A DNA stretch of 7,826 nt. Origin: CAZITB01 sp964542055. GTDB taxonomy: Bacteria; Planctomycetota; Phycisphaerae; Sedimentisphaerales; CAMDDF01. Of this stretch, positions 1-5,518 are shown piece after piece. The stretch covers positions 1 through 7,826 of the forward strand of contig CAZITB010000117.1 of assembly GCA_964542055.1 (NCBI GenBank). The letters run 5' to 3'. The position numbers and the translations under genes were made by a program. Each line of letters begins with the position of its first letter. Within the stretch, counting starts at the first letter, position 1. The notes beneath the pieces are model-generated. The model saw only the letters and a list, made by a program, of their open reading frames with translations. It made no database searches and was not told the origin of the DNA.

Positions 1-262
1 CAAATGCCAGGGCGGAGTGCGTAAAACCGCATGTGGGGCAGGATATGTTGTATTTCTGTTTGAATCCGCATGGGTTAAAAAACTGGTAAGCCTTTATCCA
101 TCCTGCGTTTATGGATGCTAAAAAGGTAAAACCACCGGCTATTGCGGCGAAAATCGCCAAAGAGGTCAGCCTTTGGTTGGCAGAAGAGTTGAAGCTTACC
201 TTAAATATTTTCAAAAATCTCATCGAAACCCGCTAAAGCATTTAAAAGCAGTATTTTACAAA
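1..262. other. No recognisable gene; short open stretches only
   Basis: I see no gene here that I can name. Frame 2 is open from the window edge to a TAA at 119-121, which could be the tail of a truncated gene, but the peptide (with VVFLFESAWVKKL inside) matches no family I know. A second stretch, 111-236, would encode 41 residues starting MDAKKVKPPAIAAKIAKEV; its codons look protein-like, but it has no ribosome binding site. No tRNA, no fluoride riboswitch and no convincing promoter were seen. The region is probably decayed flanking sequence of the crcB remnant that follows. Confidence 0.4.
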
Positions 263-268
263 AACAGG

Positions 269-533
269 GATTGGATTTCAATCATTATTGCAGGGTGGAG
301 TAAAAAAGCGCCGAATAAATTTATTATGATGAAAAACGTCGCGTTTAACGACTTTGATCCCTGGAGTATGGCGTGTTCCGATAGAGATAGGATTTGGATT
401 TTTTTTTGGGGGGGGGATTGACAACTTTTCGACATTTAGCTATGAAAGGTTAAAACATCTGGCAAGTTCGTCCTATAATATAGCATTGGCAAATATTGGC
501 GCGAATCTGTTTATCGGACTTTTACGACTGTAA
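269..533 (+). pseudogene. crcB: Broken fluoride channel gene (CrcB/Fluc remnant)
   Basis: CrcB (Fluc) proteins are small membrane fluoride exporters. The secure part is 390-533 in one frame: a glycine-rich turn, then IDNFSTFSYE and a hydrophobic last helix (YNIALANIGANLFIGLLRL) ending at TAA 531-533. FSTFSYE is the family hallmark (usual form GGxTTFSTFSxE). The upstream part is decayed. In another frame, 269-380 gives DWISIIIAG and later DFDPWSMACS, which could be worn forms of the N-terminal glycine motif and of FPWGTxxxN, about the right distance apart. Roughly 25 residues between the NxIGSF segment and the GG turn appear to be missing. A run of nine T then nine G (399-416) lies at the frame change. 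The 39-base gap to a DUF190 gene supports the identity. Either a true pseudogene or, in part, a sequencing error in the homopolymer; the N-terminal half is tentative. Confidence 0.5.
399..416 (+). repeat. Homopolymer junction, T9 followed by G9
   Basis: Nine T (399-407) directly followed by nine G (408-416) inside the crcB remnant, immediately before its conserved IDNFSTFSYE segment. Runs of this kind slip during replication and are also error-prone in sequencing and assembly, so the reading frame here is not trustworthy. Confidence 0.85.
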
Positions 534-562
534 TGGACATAACAATATCAAAAATGATGTTT

Positions 563-567
563 GGAGG
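563..567 (+). promoter_or_regulatory. Ribosome binding site fixing the DUF190 start
   Basis: GGAGG lies five bases before GTG 573. The longest in-frame reading starts at TTG 561, which would put this site inside the coding region, so GTG 573 is the better start. Confidence 0.7.
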
Positions 568-572
568 TTAAA

Positions 573-911
573 GTGGAGAGATTCAAAGGCCAGCAGACAT
601 TAATGCGGATATATATAAGCGAAAATGACAAATATGAGCATCGTCCGCTTTATGAGGCTTTGACGGAGCTTTTTCGGAGGGAAAAGATGGCAGGATGTAC
701 GGTTTATCGGGGGATTTTGGGGTTTGGTGCGAAAACTCATCTTCATTCGAGCAAGATTCTTCGACTTTCGAAAAATTTACCTATTATCGTTGAAGTGGCT
801 GATACGCGAGATGATATTAAAAGGATATTGCCGAAATTGGATGAGATGCTGATTGAGGGGATGGTTACGATCGAGAATATTGAAGTTATCAGATATGCAC
901 CTAAGCCTTGA
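573..911 (+). CDS. DUF190 family protein (PII-like fold)
   Basis: A 112-residue soluble protein of the DUF190 family, distantly related in fold to the PII/GlnB regulators. Family motifs in order: RPLYEAL (24-30), AGCTVYRGILGFGA (40-53), the conserved His/Ser stretch HLHSS (56-60) and LPIIVEVAD (69-77). The length is normal for the family and the gene is intact. DUF190 genes often stand beside or are fused to crcB, and here a crcB remnant precedes the gene by 39 bases, so a role linked to fluoride tolerance is a reasonable inference; the biochemical function is unknown. Start chosen at GTG 573 because of the GGAGG at 563-567. The last nine codons (VIRYAPKP and stop) lie in a 30-bp sequence repeated at 1724-1753, so the 3' end may be a recombination or insertion target. 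Confidence 0.85.
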   Translation: MERFKGQQTLMRIYISENDKYEHRPLYEALTELFRREKMAGCTVYRGILGFGAKTHLHSSKILRLSKNLPIIVEVADTRDDIKRILPKLDEMLIEGMVTIENIEVIRYAPKP

Positions 912-915
912 ATTT
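886..915 (+). repeat. Direct repeat, left copy (end of DUF190 gene)
   Basis: Thirty bases starting ttatcagatatgcacctaag match 1724-1753 at 29 of 30 positions (C906 against G1744). The copy covers the last codons and the stop of the DUF190 gene. Similarity stops at both edges. The two copies are 838 bases apart and enclose the receiver gene. Confidence 0.9.
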
Positions 916-1126
916 TTGAAATTCCCAATGCAAAACAAGATGCCATTGAAAGATGTGAAATTTAATTTTTACTTTTTTAATAGCTAATGTCATCAGAATT
1001 TTTTGCCGAAAATAAAACAAAGTTGGCAATCGTGCTAATATACTGCTTGATAAAAGTTTTGGTAAACTATGACTATTCAAGCCTTGAAATCTAAGTATAG
1101 ACTACTTCTACTTAAGGAATTGCAAA

Positions 1127-1546
1127 ATGAATGATAAAGCTCGAGCACTTATAGTTGATGACAATGAGATTTGCAGGACAAGGGACATGAAACTGCTTGG
1201 CAAAATCTTTGATTGTGAAACTGCAACAAATGGATTTGAAGCATTTAAGATGGTTTGCAACGCATTAAATGTTAACAAGCCGTTTGATTTAGTGCTTTTA
1301 GACATTAAAATGCCATTAATGGATGGCTTAATGGCTCTTGAAGCTATAAGAGAAGCTGAAAAGCTTAAAAATATTAACTATGGTGATGGGGCGAAGATAA
1401 TCATGACCACAGCCCTTAATGAAAGCAAGGCGATCATGTCTTCTTTCAGCAAAGGCTGTGAGGGCTATCTAGTTAAACCCTATTCGGTACAACAGCTGAA
1501 TGATAAAATTACAGAACTTTTTGCAGTGAGTATTAGAAGTAATTAG
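1127..1546 (+). CDS. Stand-alone response regulator receiver protein
   Basis: A 139-residue CheY-like receiver with no output domain, acting in the cytoplasm as a phosphorylation-dependent switch for a partner protein. Visible key residues: acidic pair D11-D12 (IVDDNE), phospho-acceptor D59 in LLDIKMPLMDG, switch threonine T95 in IIMTTAL, and conserved K117 in YLVKP. The style (DIKMPLMDGLMALEAIR, MTTALNESKAIMSSF) fits the single-domain receivers found in many deltaproteobacteria and planctomycetes. AAGGAA at 1114-1119 lies seven bases before the ATG. No histidine kinase or effector gene is nearby, so the partner is unknown. The gene sits between the 30-bp direct repeats at 886-915 and 1724-1753, so it may have arrived as part of a small insertion. 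It is visibly richer in A and T than the leucine genes. Confidence 0.92.
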   Translation: MNDKARALIVDDNEICRTRDMKLLGKIFDCETATNGFEAFKMVCNALNVNKPFDLVLLDIKMPLMDGLMALEAIREAEKLKNINYGDGAKIIMTTALNESKAIMSSFSKGCEGYLVKPYSVQQLNDKITELFAVSIRSN

Positions 1547-1597
1547 TCTGCCAAAGCCTTATCCTGATAAAGCAAAGTTGGGCAGGGCCTTTAGCAT

Positions 1598-1634
1598 AAA
1601 AAAAAGCGACTAGCTCATTTTCTGAACCAGTCGC
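1598..1634 (-). terminator. Leftward intrinsic terminator
   Basis: Read on the minus strand, GCGACUGGUUCA, loop GAAAA, UGAGCUAGUCGC gives an unbroken 12-bp stem (two pairs are G-U), followed by eight U (1605 down to 1598). On the plus strand the two G-U pairs become A-C mismatches and no T run follows, so the terminator works leftward. It would end a minus-strand transcript starting to the right of 1635, but no minus-strand gene of any size is found there. It may also block antisense reading into the receiver gene. Confidence 0.75.
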
Positions 1635-1646
1635 CCGGAGGAGTGT

Positions 1647-1742
1647 ATGAAAAAATTTCATTTACACTGTCTATATGCAAAAAAAACTTCTTTGTTCATT
1701 GATATCCAAACTTTTTTGCCGCCTTATCAGATATGCACCTAA
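1647..1742 (+). CDS. Small orphan reading frame with strong ribosome binding site
   Basis: A 31-codon frame beginning MKKFHLHCLYAKKTSLF and ending at TAA 1740-1742. Its start is the best looking in this stretch: GGAGG at 1637-1641, five bases before ATG. The peptide has a lysine start but no clear membrane segment and matches nothing I know. An A8 run (1679-1686) lies inside it. In another frame, 1703-1774 reads YPNFFAALSDMHLRLEF, more protein-like than the annotated tail, so this may be a longer small gene broken by a frameshift. Its 3' end lies in the direct repeat. It could be a decayed remnant or part of a dispersed repeat. Confidence 0.3.
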   Translation: MKKFHLHCLYAKKTSLFIDIQTFLPPYQICT

Positions 1743-1753
1743 GGCTTGAATTT
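1724..1753 (+). repeat. Direct repeat, right copy
   Basis: Second copy of the 30-bp sequence at 886-915, one mismatch (G1744). It lies just upstream of the small partner gene of the nucleotidyltransferase pair and contains the stop of the small orphan frame. A shorter piece of the same sequence, aagccttgaa, also occurs at 1079-1088, upstream of the receiver gene. Confidence 0.9.
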
Positions 1754-1781
1754 AAGGTGGCTGGAAGTTAAGATATCGATT

Positions 1782-1952
1782 ATGGAAAATAACGGCAGAG
1801 AAATTGACAAGCAGATAAAGGATAAAGATGTTTCTGATTTTGATGTTCAGTCGTTGAAAGATAATCTTAAACTGACAGTTTATCAACGTATATGCAAACA
1901 CCAGGGAGCCCTGGATTTGGCAAATAAACTCAGAAAAGCCAAGAAGTTATGA
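1782..1952 (+). CDS. Small hypothetical protein paired with nucleotidyltransferase
   Basis: A 56-residue, highly charged, probably soluble helical protein with no signal peptide or membrane segment (for example KDNLKLTVYQRICKHQGAL, then a lysine/arginine-rich end, NKLRKAKKL). I do not recognise the family. ATG 1782 is chosen as start; an in-frame TTG at 1746 would add 12 residues but falls inside the direct repeat. The ribosome binding site is weak with either start. The stop overlaps the start of the nucleotidyltransferase gene by four bases (ATGA, 1949-1952), which implies translational coupling. That layout, a small basic protein before a nucleotidyltransferase-fold protein, suggests the antitoxin or partner subunit of a two-gene module. 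This is inference from arrangement only. Confidence 0.65.
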   Translation: MENNGREIDKQIKDKDVSDFDVQSLKDNLKLTVYQRICKHQGALDLANKLRKAKKL

Positions 1953-2434
1953 ATGACAGCTTTTTCAAATTGGTGGAAAGATTAGCCACAGCAGATGTGA
2001 AATTCGTAATGATTGGCGGTTTCGCAGGGATTCTTTACGGCTGCACTTATGTAACTCAAGATATCGATATATGCTGTGATTTTTCACAGGATAACCTAAT
2101 GAAGCTGCAATCTGGGATTTCAGATTTGAATCCATTTCATAGAATGACGGTTAAGAAAAAACCGTTATCACTTGATCGGGAAAATTGTAAAGAGTTTAAA
2201 AATCTATATTTACAAACAGATTGGGGGCAGTTGGACTGTTTATCATACGTTGAGGGGATTGGTAATTTCGACCAAGTTTTCGGTAGAAGCAGAAAAATCG
2301 AAGTAGAAGGAACCATTTTCAATGCATTAACGATTGATGCCTTGATTGATTCAAAAAAAGTGATGAAACGACCCCATGATCTTCTTGCAGTGGAACAGCT
2401 GGAGAGAATCAAAAAAATTGAAAGTGAGTCTTGA
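1949..2434 (+). CDS. Nucleotidyltransferase-fold protein (possible toxin or defence)
   Basis: A 161-residue protein with the sequence marks of the polymerase-beta-like nucleotidyltransferase superfamily: GG at 23-24 in FVMIGGFAGILYG, T36, the catalytic acid pair D38 and D40 (TQDIDIC), a third acid D96 in TDWGQLDCL, and a late SKK..KRPHDL motif (135-145). It resembles the small DUF-type or AbiEii-like proteins that transfer a nucleotide to RNA or protein and often act in toxin-antitoxin or abortive-infection pairs. All three expected acidic residues are present, so it is probably active. It overlaps its 56-residue neighbour by four bases. The stop TGA (2432-2434) lies within the -35 box of the next promoter, so the module ends exactly where leucine operon control begins. 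Substrate and target cannot be read from the sequence. Confidence 0.75.
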   Translation: MNDSFFKLVERLATADVKFVMIGGFAGILYGCTYVTQDIDICCDFSQDNLMKLQSGISDLNPFHRMTVKKKPLSLDRENCKEFKNLYLQTDWGQLDCLSYVEGIGNFDQVFGRSRKIEVEGTIFNALTIDALIDSKKVMKRPHDLLAVEQLERIKKIESES

Positions 2435-2458
2435 AACTTGCTATTTTAGCGGTATAAT
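2431..2458 (+). promoter_or_regulatory. Promoter of the leucine operon
   Basis: TTGAAA (2431-2436), a 16-base spacer, then a perfect TATAAT (2453-2458): the best sigma70-like match seen in the window. The expected transcription start (about 2464-2467) falls at or within a few bases of the leader ATG at 2467, leaving little or no room for a ribosome binding site. About 185 bases of transcribed leader would precede leuA. Confidence 0.75.
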
Positions 2459-2466
2459 TGCTTTTG

Positions 2467-2544
2467 ATGGCTGAATTTAGAGCACAATTTGCGGCAAGAA
2501 ACAATACCAGCTTAATACTGGCAGCACTTCTATTGCGCCTGTAG
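2467..2544 (+). CDS. leuL: Leucine-rich leader peptide of the leu operon
   Basis: A 25-codon frame, ATG 2467 to TAG 2542-2544, starting MAEFRAQFAARNN and ending SLILAALLLRL. Six of the last eleven residues are leucine and one is isoleucine. The leucine codons are TTA, CTG, CTT, CTA, TTG and CTG, that is five of the six synonyms, so several leucyl-tRNA species would be sensed. This is what a ribosome-stalling leader of leucine attenuation looks like (compare leuL of enterobacteria; the sequence itself is unrelated). No Shine-Dalgarno site precedes it and the promoter -10 box ends eight bases before the ATG, so it is probably translated leaderless. The last codons form the left arm of a hairpin and the stop lies at its loop. 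Too short for standard gene callers. The role is inferred from composition, position and RNA pairing. Confidence 0.75.
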   Translation: MAEFRAQFAARNNTSLILAALLLRL

Positions 2545-2628
2545 GCGCATTTCATTTATAAACATACCCCAAAAACCGTTTTTATTCTGGATTTATGCGC
2601 CGATTTCGTGCATAATCCGTTATTCTTT
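2534..2628 (+). promoter_or_regulatory. Putative leucine attenuator (alternative RNA pairings)
   Basis: Segment 1, tgcgcc (2534-2539), pairs with segment 2, ggcgca (2544-2549), across a tgta loop. Segment 2 extended by one base (ggcgcat, 2544-2550) can instead pair with segment 3, atgcgcc (2595-2601), a second copy of segment 1. Segment 3 is also in the left arm of a terminator-like hairpin (2589-2618). Expected behaviour by analogy with trp/leu/his attenuators: with scarce leucine, a ribosome stalled at CTT-CTA-TTG (2527-2535) hides segment 1, pairing 2:3 forms and transcription enters leuA; with ample leucine the ribosome reaches TAG, hides segment 2, and the terminator forms. Pairings are read directly from the sequence; the mechanism is inference. 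Confidence 0.65.
2589..2628 (+). terminator. Terminator-like hairpin inside the leu leader
   Basis: GGATTTATGC (2589-2598) pairs with GCATAATCC (2610-2618) with one bulged T; a further G-U and a C-G pair close the loop to seven bases. A T-rich tail, gttattcttt (2619-2628), follows. The tail is not a pure T run, so termination may be partial, which suits an attenuator. It lies 23 bases upstream of the leuA start. Confidence 0.55.
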
Positions 2629-2651
2629 AAAAGTTTAGATAGGAGCATAAT

Positions 2652-4226
2652 ATGTCTTCTGAAAAAGTGATAGTATTTGATACAACTCTGCGTGACGGTG
2701 AACAAGCGGCTGGTACACGGCTTGGCGTTCGGGAAAAACTCGAAATAGCTGTTCAGCTGGGGCGTTTGGGCGTTGATGTTATCGAAGCGGGATTCCCGAT
2801 AAGTTCGCCGCTGGATTTCCAGTCGGTTAATCTGATAGCGAAAGAGGTTAAGGGCCCTACCATTTGCGGGCTGACCCGCGCGGTGATAAAAGATATCGAT
2901 GCGGCGGGTAAGGCGCTTGAGCCTGCTGAAAAGCGGCGTATTCATACGGGTCTTGGCATCAGCGATATTCATATTGCCAGCAAGTTCCGGGATGATAAGT
3001 ACGGTAAGACGCTTGAGGAGAAAAAGCAGCGGGCGCTTGAGATGGGGGTTGAAGCTGTTAAGCATGCAAAAAATTATACGAATGATATTGAGTTTTACTG
3101 CGAAGACAGCGGGCGAGCGGATAAGGAATATCTTTTCAAGCTGATCGAAGCGGTTATCGAAGCGGGCGCGACTACGATTAATGTGCCTGATACTACAGGG
3201 TATTCGATACCGGAGCAGTTCGGGTCATTGATCAATGAGATTATCAAAAGTGTGCCAAATTCCGGTAAAGCGGTTTTCTCTGTGCATTGCCATGATGATC
3301 TGGGAATGAGTGTGGCCAATTCGCTGGCGGGTGTTAAAAATGGTGCCCGGCAGGTTGAAGGTACGATCAACGGTATCGGTGAGCGGGCGGGTAATGCGTC
3401 GCTGGAAGAGATTGTGATGGCGCTTCGGACTCGGCAGGATTTTTTTGATATAGATACGACGATCAATGCGAAGGAATTTTTCCGTACGAGCCGGATGGTG
3501 GCAGAGATGCTTGGTATGCCGGTGCCAGCGAATAAGGCGATTGTGGGCGCGAACGCATTTGCTCACAGCAGCGGGATACATGTTGACGGGTTTATTAAGA
3601 ATCCGCTGACATACGAGATAATCAAGCCCGAGGATGTCGGTTCGCCCAAGAGCCAGGTGGTTTTGACGGCAAGGACAGGCCGGGCTGGTGTAAAACATCG
3701 TCTTGAAGAGCTGGGATATGAGCTGACAAAGGATGAGCTTGAGCAGGTTTACCAGAGATTTCTGGAAGTGGCGGATAAGAAAAAGGAAGTGTTCGATGAG
3801 GACCTTGCGGCGATTATTGGTGACGAGATTCGCACGACCGAACATGTGTTCGAGTTGCAGTATCTTCATGTGGCTTGCGGGACGGGAACGCTGCCGACGG
3901 CTAGTGTGAAGATCAAGAGCAAGGATAAAGTAAGTCAGGCTGCGGCGTGTGGAGATGGTCCGATCGATGCGGCTTATGAGGCGATAAGACAGGCGACCGG
4001 TGAGAATCCGAAGCTGGAAAATTATTCGATCAAGGCGGTAACCGGCGGCAAGGAAGCTCTTGGTGAAGCGATTGTGAAGATAATCGATGATTCGAATACG
4101 AGGTTTACCGGTCGTGGTGTGAGTACAGATATTATTGAGGCATCGGCGAAGGCTTTTGTTGATGCGATCAATAGAATGCTGGCTCAGCGAGCGGTAAGTA
4201 GTGAAGAAAAAACAGAAATGGAATAA
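2652..4226 (+). CDS. leuA: 2-isopropylmalate synthase
   Basis: Catalyses the first committed step of leucine synthesis: acetyl-CoA plus 2-ketoisovalerate to 2-isopropylmalate. At 524 residues it has the full bacterial LeuA length. The catalytic TIM barrel opens with DTTLRDGEQ (10-18), where R14 is catalytic and D15 a metal ligand; EAGFP at 45-49; the metal-binding histidines H212 and H214 in SVHCHDDLGMS; and N248 in NGIGERAGN. HSSGIHVDGF follows in the linker region. The C-terminal LeuA dimer domain, which binds leucine for feedback inhibition, is present: YLHVACGTGTLPTASVKI, and near the end FTGRGVSTDIIEASAKAF. AGGAG at 2641-2645, six bases before ATG, fixes the start. It is first in the operon, 23 bases before leuC, and downstream of a putative leucine attenuator, so both transcription and enzyme activity would respond to leucine. 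Confidence 0.97.
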   Translation: MSSEKVIVFDTTLRDGEQAAGTRLGVREKLEIAVQLGRLGVDVIEAGFPISSPLDFQSVNLIAKEVKGPTICGLTRAVIKDIDAAGKALEPAEKRRIHTGLGISDIHIASKFRDDKYGKTLEEKKQRALEMGVEAVKHAKNYTNDIEFYCEDSGRADKEYLFKLIEAVIEAGATTINVPDTTGYSIPEQFGSLINEIIKSVPNSGKAVFSVHCHDDLGMSVANSLAGVKNGARQVEGTINGIGERAGNASLEEIVMALRTRQDFFDIDTTINAKEFFRTSRMVAEMLGMPVPANKAIVGANAFAHSSGIHVDGFIKNPLTYEIIKPEDVGSPKSQVVLTARTGRAGVKHRLEELGYELTKDELEQVYQRFLEVADKKKEVFDEDLAAIIGDEIRTTEHVFELQYLHVACGTGTLPTASVKIKSKDKVSQAAACGDGPIDAAYEAIRQATGENPKLENYSIKAVTGGKEALGEAIVKIIDDSNTRFTGRGVSTDIIEASAKAFVDAINRMLAQRAVSSEEKTEME

Positions 4227-4249
4227 GTAAGTTTTCAAAGGGAACAACA

Positions 4250-5512
4250 ATGCCAATGACAATAACGGAAAAGATTTTGGCCCATGCGGCTGGTTTGGAA
4301 TCTGTCAAGCCGGGTCAATTGATAAATGCTAAGCTTGACAGGATAATGTGTCATGATGTAACGACGCCTCCGGCGATTTCGATGCTTAAAGAGAAAGGGA
4401 TCGATAAGGTTTTTGATACGGAGAAGATTATCGTTACGCCTGACCATTTTCAGCCAGCCAAGGATATTAAAAGTGCGCAGCTGCATAAGCGGCTTGATAC
4501 GTGGGCCAAGGAAAAGGGCTTGAAGAATTATTATAAGGTTGGCCGTGCGGGTGTTTGTCATGCACTGCTGCCGGAGCAGGGACATATCAAGCCGGGAACG
4601 GTTACTATCGGCGGTGATTCGCATACTTGTACTTATGGCGCTTTTGCGGCGTTTAGTACAGGCGTTGGTTCGACCGATCTGGCGGCTGGTATCGCTACCG
4701 GTGAGCTTTGGTTCAGGATACCTGAATCGATCAAGTTTGTTTTGAACGGCAAGCTGAGCCATGGCGTTTACAGCAAGGATATTATACTTGCTGTTATCGC
4801 TCGGATCGGTACAGATGGTGCGCTTTATAAGGCTATGGAGTTTGTGGGCGATACGCTGGAAGATTTGACGATGGAAGCGCGGATGACGATAACGAATATG
4901 GCGATCGAGGCAGGCGGTAAGAGCGGAATAATCGGTTTTGATAAAGTTACTAAAGCGTATTTAGATGATCATCTGAAGGAAGGTGAGCATTATACTGTTT
5001 ATGAATCCGATGATGATGCGGGTTACTGCCAGGTTGAAGAGTTCGATTGTTCGAAGCTTGAGCCGATGGTTGCGTTTCCGCATTTGCCCAGTAACGGTAA
5101 AGAGATCGGCCAGTGTGAAGGTTTGGAGATGGACCAGGCTTATATCGGTTCTTGTACGAATGGACGAATTGAGGATTTGCGTATCGCTGCGAAGATAATG
5201 AAAGGCAAGAAGGTGGCGTGCAGGACGATCGTTGTGCCGGCTACGCCGAAGATATGGAAACAGTGTATCGATGAAGGAATTGCGGACATTTTCTATGAAG
5301 CTGACTGCGTGGTATCGGCTCCGACTTGCGGTGCGTGTCTTGGCGGATTCATGGGAATATTGGCTGAGGGCGAGAGATGCATTAGCACGACGAACAGGAA
5401 CTTTGTCGGCAGGATGGGACATCCCAAAAGCGAAGTTTACCTGGCAAGCCCTGCGACCGCGGCGGCAAGTGCAGTTGAAGGGAAATTGACCGATCCGAGG
5501 AAATATTTATAA
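4250..5512 (+). CDS. leuC: 3-isopropylmalate dehydratase large subunit
   Basis: Large, iron-sulfur subunit of isopropylmalate isomerase, which with LeuD converts 2- to 3-isopropylmalate through the dehydrated intermediate. The 420 residues fit the shorter LeuC type common in archaea and many bacteria (about 465 in the enterobacterial type). Aconitase-family features: GGDSHTCTYGAFAAF (121-135) and the three [4Fe-4S] cysteines C302 (YIGSCTNGR), C360 and C363 (PTCGACLGG). The C-terminus, NRNFVGRMGHPKSEVYLASPATAAASA with its two substrate-region glycines, is complete. AAGGGA (4238-4243) stands six bases before ATG 4250. The relatives homoaconitase and citramalate-pathway isomerase share these motifs, but the leuA and leuB neighbours make the leucine role most likely. 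Its partner leuD is 505 bases away because of the intervening insertion. Confidence 0.95.
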   Translation: MPMTITEKILAHAAGLESVKPGQLINAKLDRIMCHDVTTPPAISMLKEKGIDKVFDTEKIIVTPDHFQPAKDIKSAQLHKRLDTWAKEKGLKNYYKVGRAGVCHALLPEQGHIKPGTVTIGGDSHTCTYGAFAAFSTGVGSTDLAAGIATGELWFRIPESIKFVLNGKLSHGVYSKDIILAVIARIGTDGALYKAMEFVGDTLEDLTMEARMTITNMAIEAGGKSGIIGFDKVTKAYLDDHLKEGEHYTVYESDDDAGYCQVEEFDCSKLEPMVAFPHLPSNGKEIGQCEGLEMDQAYIGSCTNGRIEDLRIAAKIMKGKKVACRTIVVPATPKIWKQCIDEGIADIFYEADCVVSAPTCGACLGGFMGILAEGERCISTTNRNFVGRMGHPKSEVYLASPATAAASAVEGKLTDPRKYL

Positions 5513-5518
5513 ACAAGT

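Noticed and set aside
1..270. Fluoride riboswitch upstream of the crcB remnant
   Set aside because: I searched for the conserved crcB RNA core and found no matching sequence.
173..421. 82-codon open frame taken as a protein gene
   Set aside because: No ribosome binding site and no family match as a whole; its second half looks like frameshifted crcB sequence running into the T9-G9 tract.
1023..1076. Promoter for the receiver gene (TTGGCA or TTGATA with a following A/T-rich box)
   Set aside because: The spacings are wrong or the -10 matches poor (TTGGCA is 10 bases from TATACT; TTGATA pairs only with GACTAT), so not claimed.
2534..2557. The tgcgcc/ggcgca hairpin as a simple terminator for the upstream nucleotidyltransferase gene
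   Set aside because: Only a broken T stretch (tttcattt) follows, the stem is short, and its left arm and loop are codons of the Leu-rich leader, so it fits better as an attenuator pairing.
2459..2651. T-box riboswitch in the leuA leader
   Set aside because: The conserved T-box sequence and specifier stem are not visible; the leader contains a translated Leu-rich frame instead. The agggtgg at 293-299 also lacks the rest of the T-box motif.
3225..4262. 345-codon minus-strand open frame opposite leuA
   Set aside because: Arginine- and isoleucine-rich translation without family motifs, lying wholly over leuA; a shadow of its codon bias. The same holds for the other minus-strand frames over leuA, leuC, leuD and leuB.
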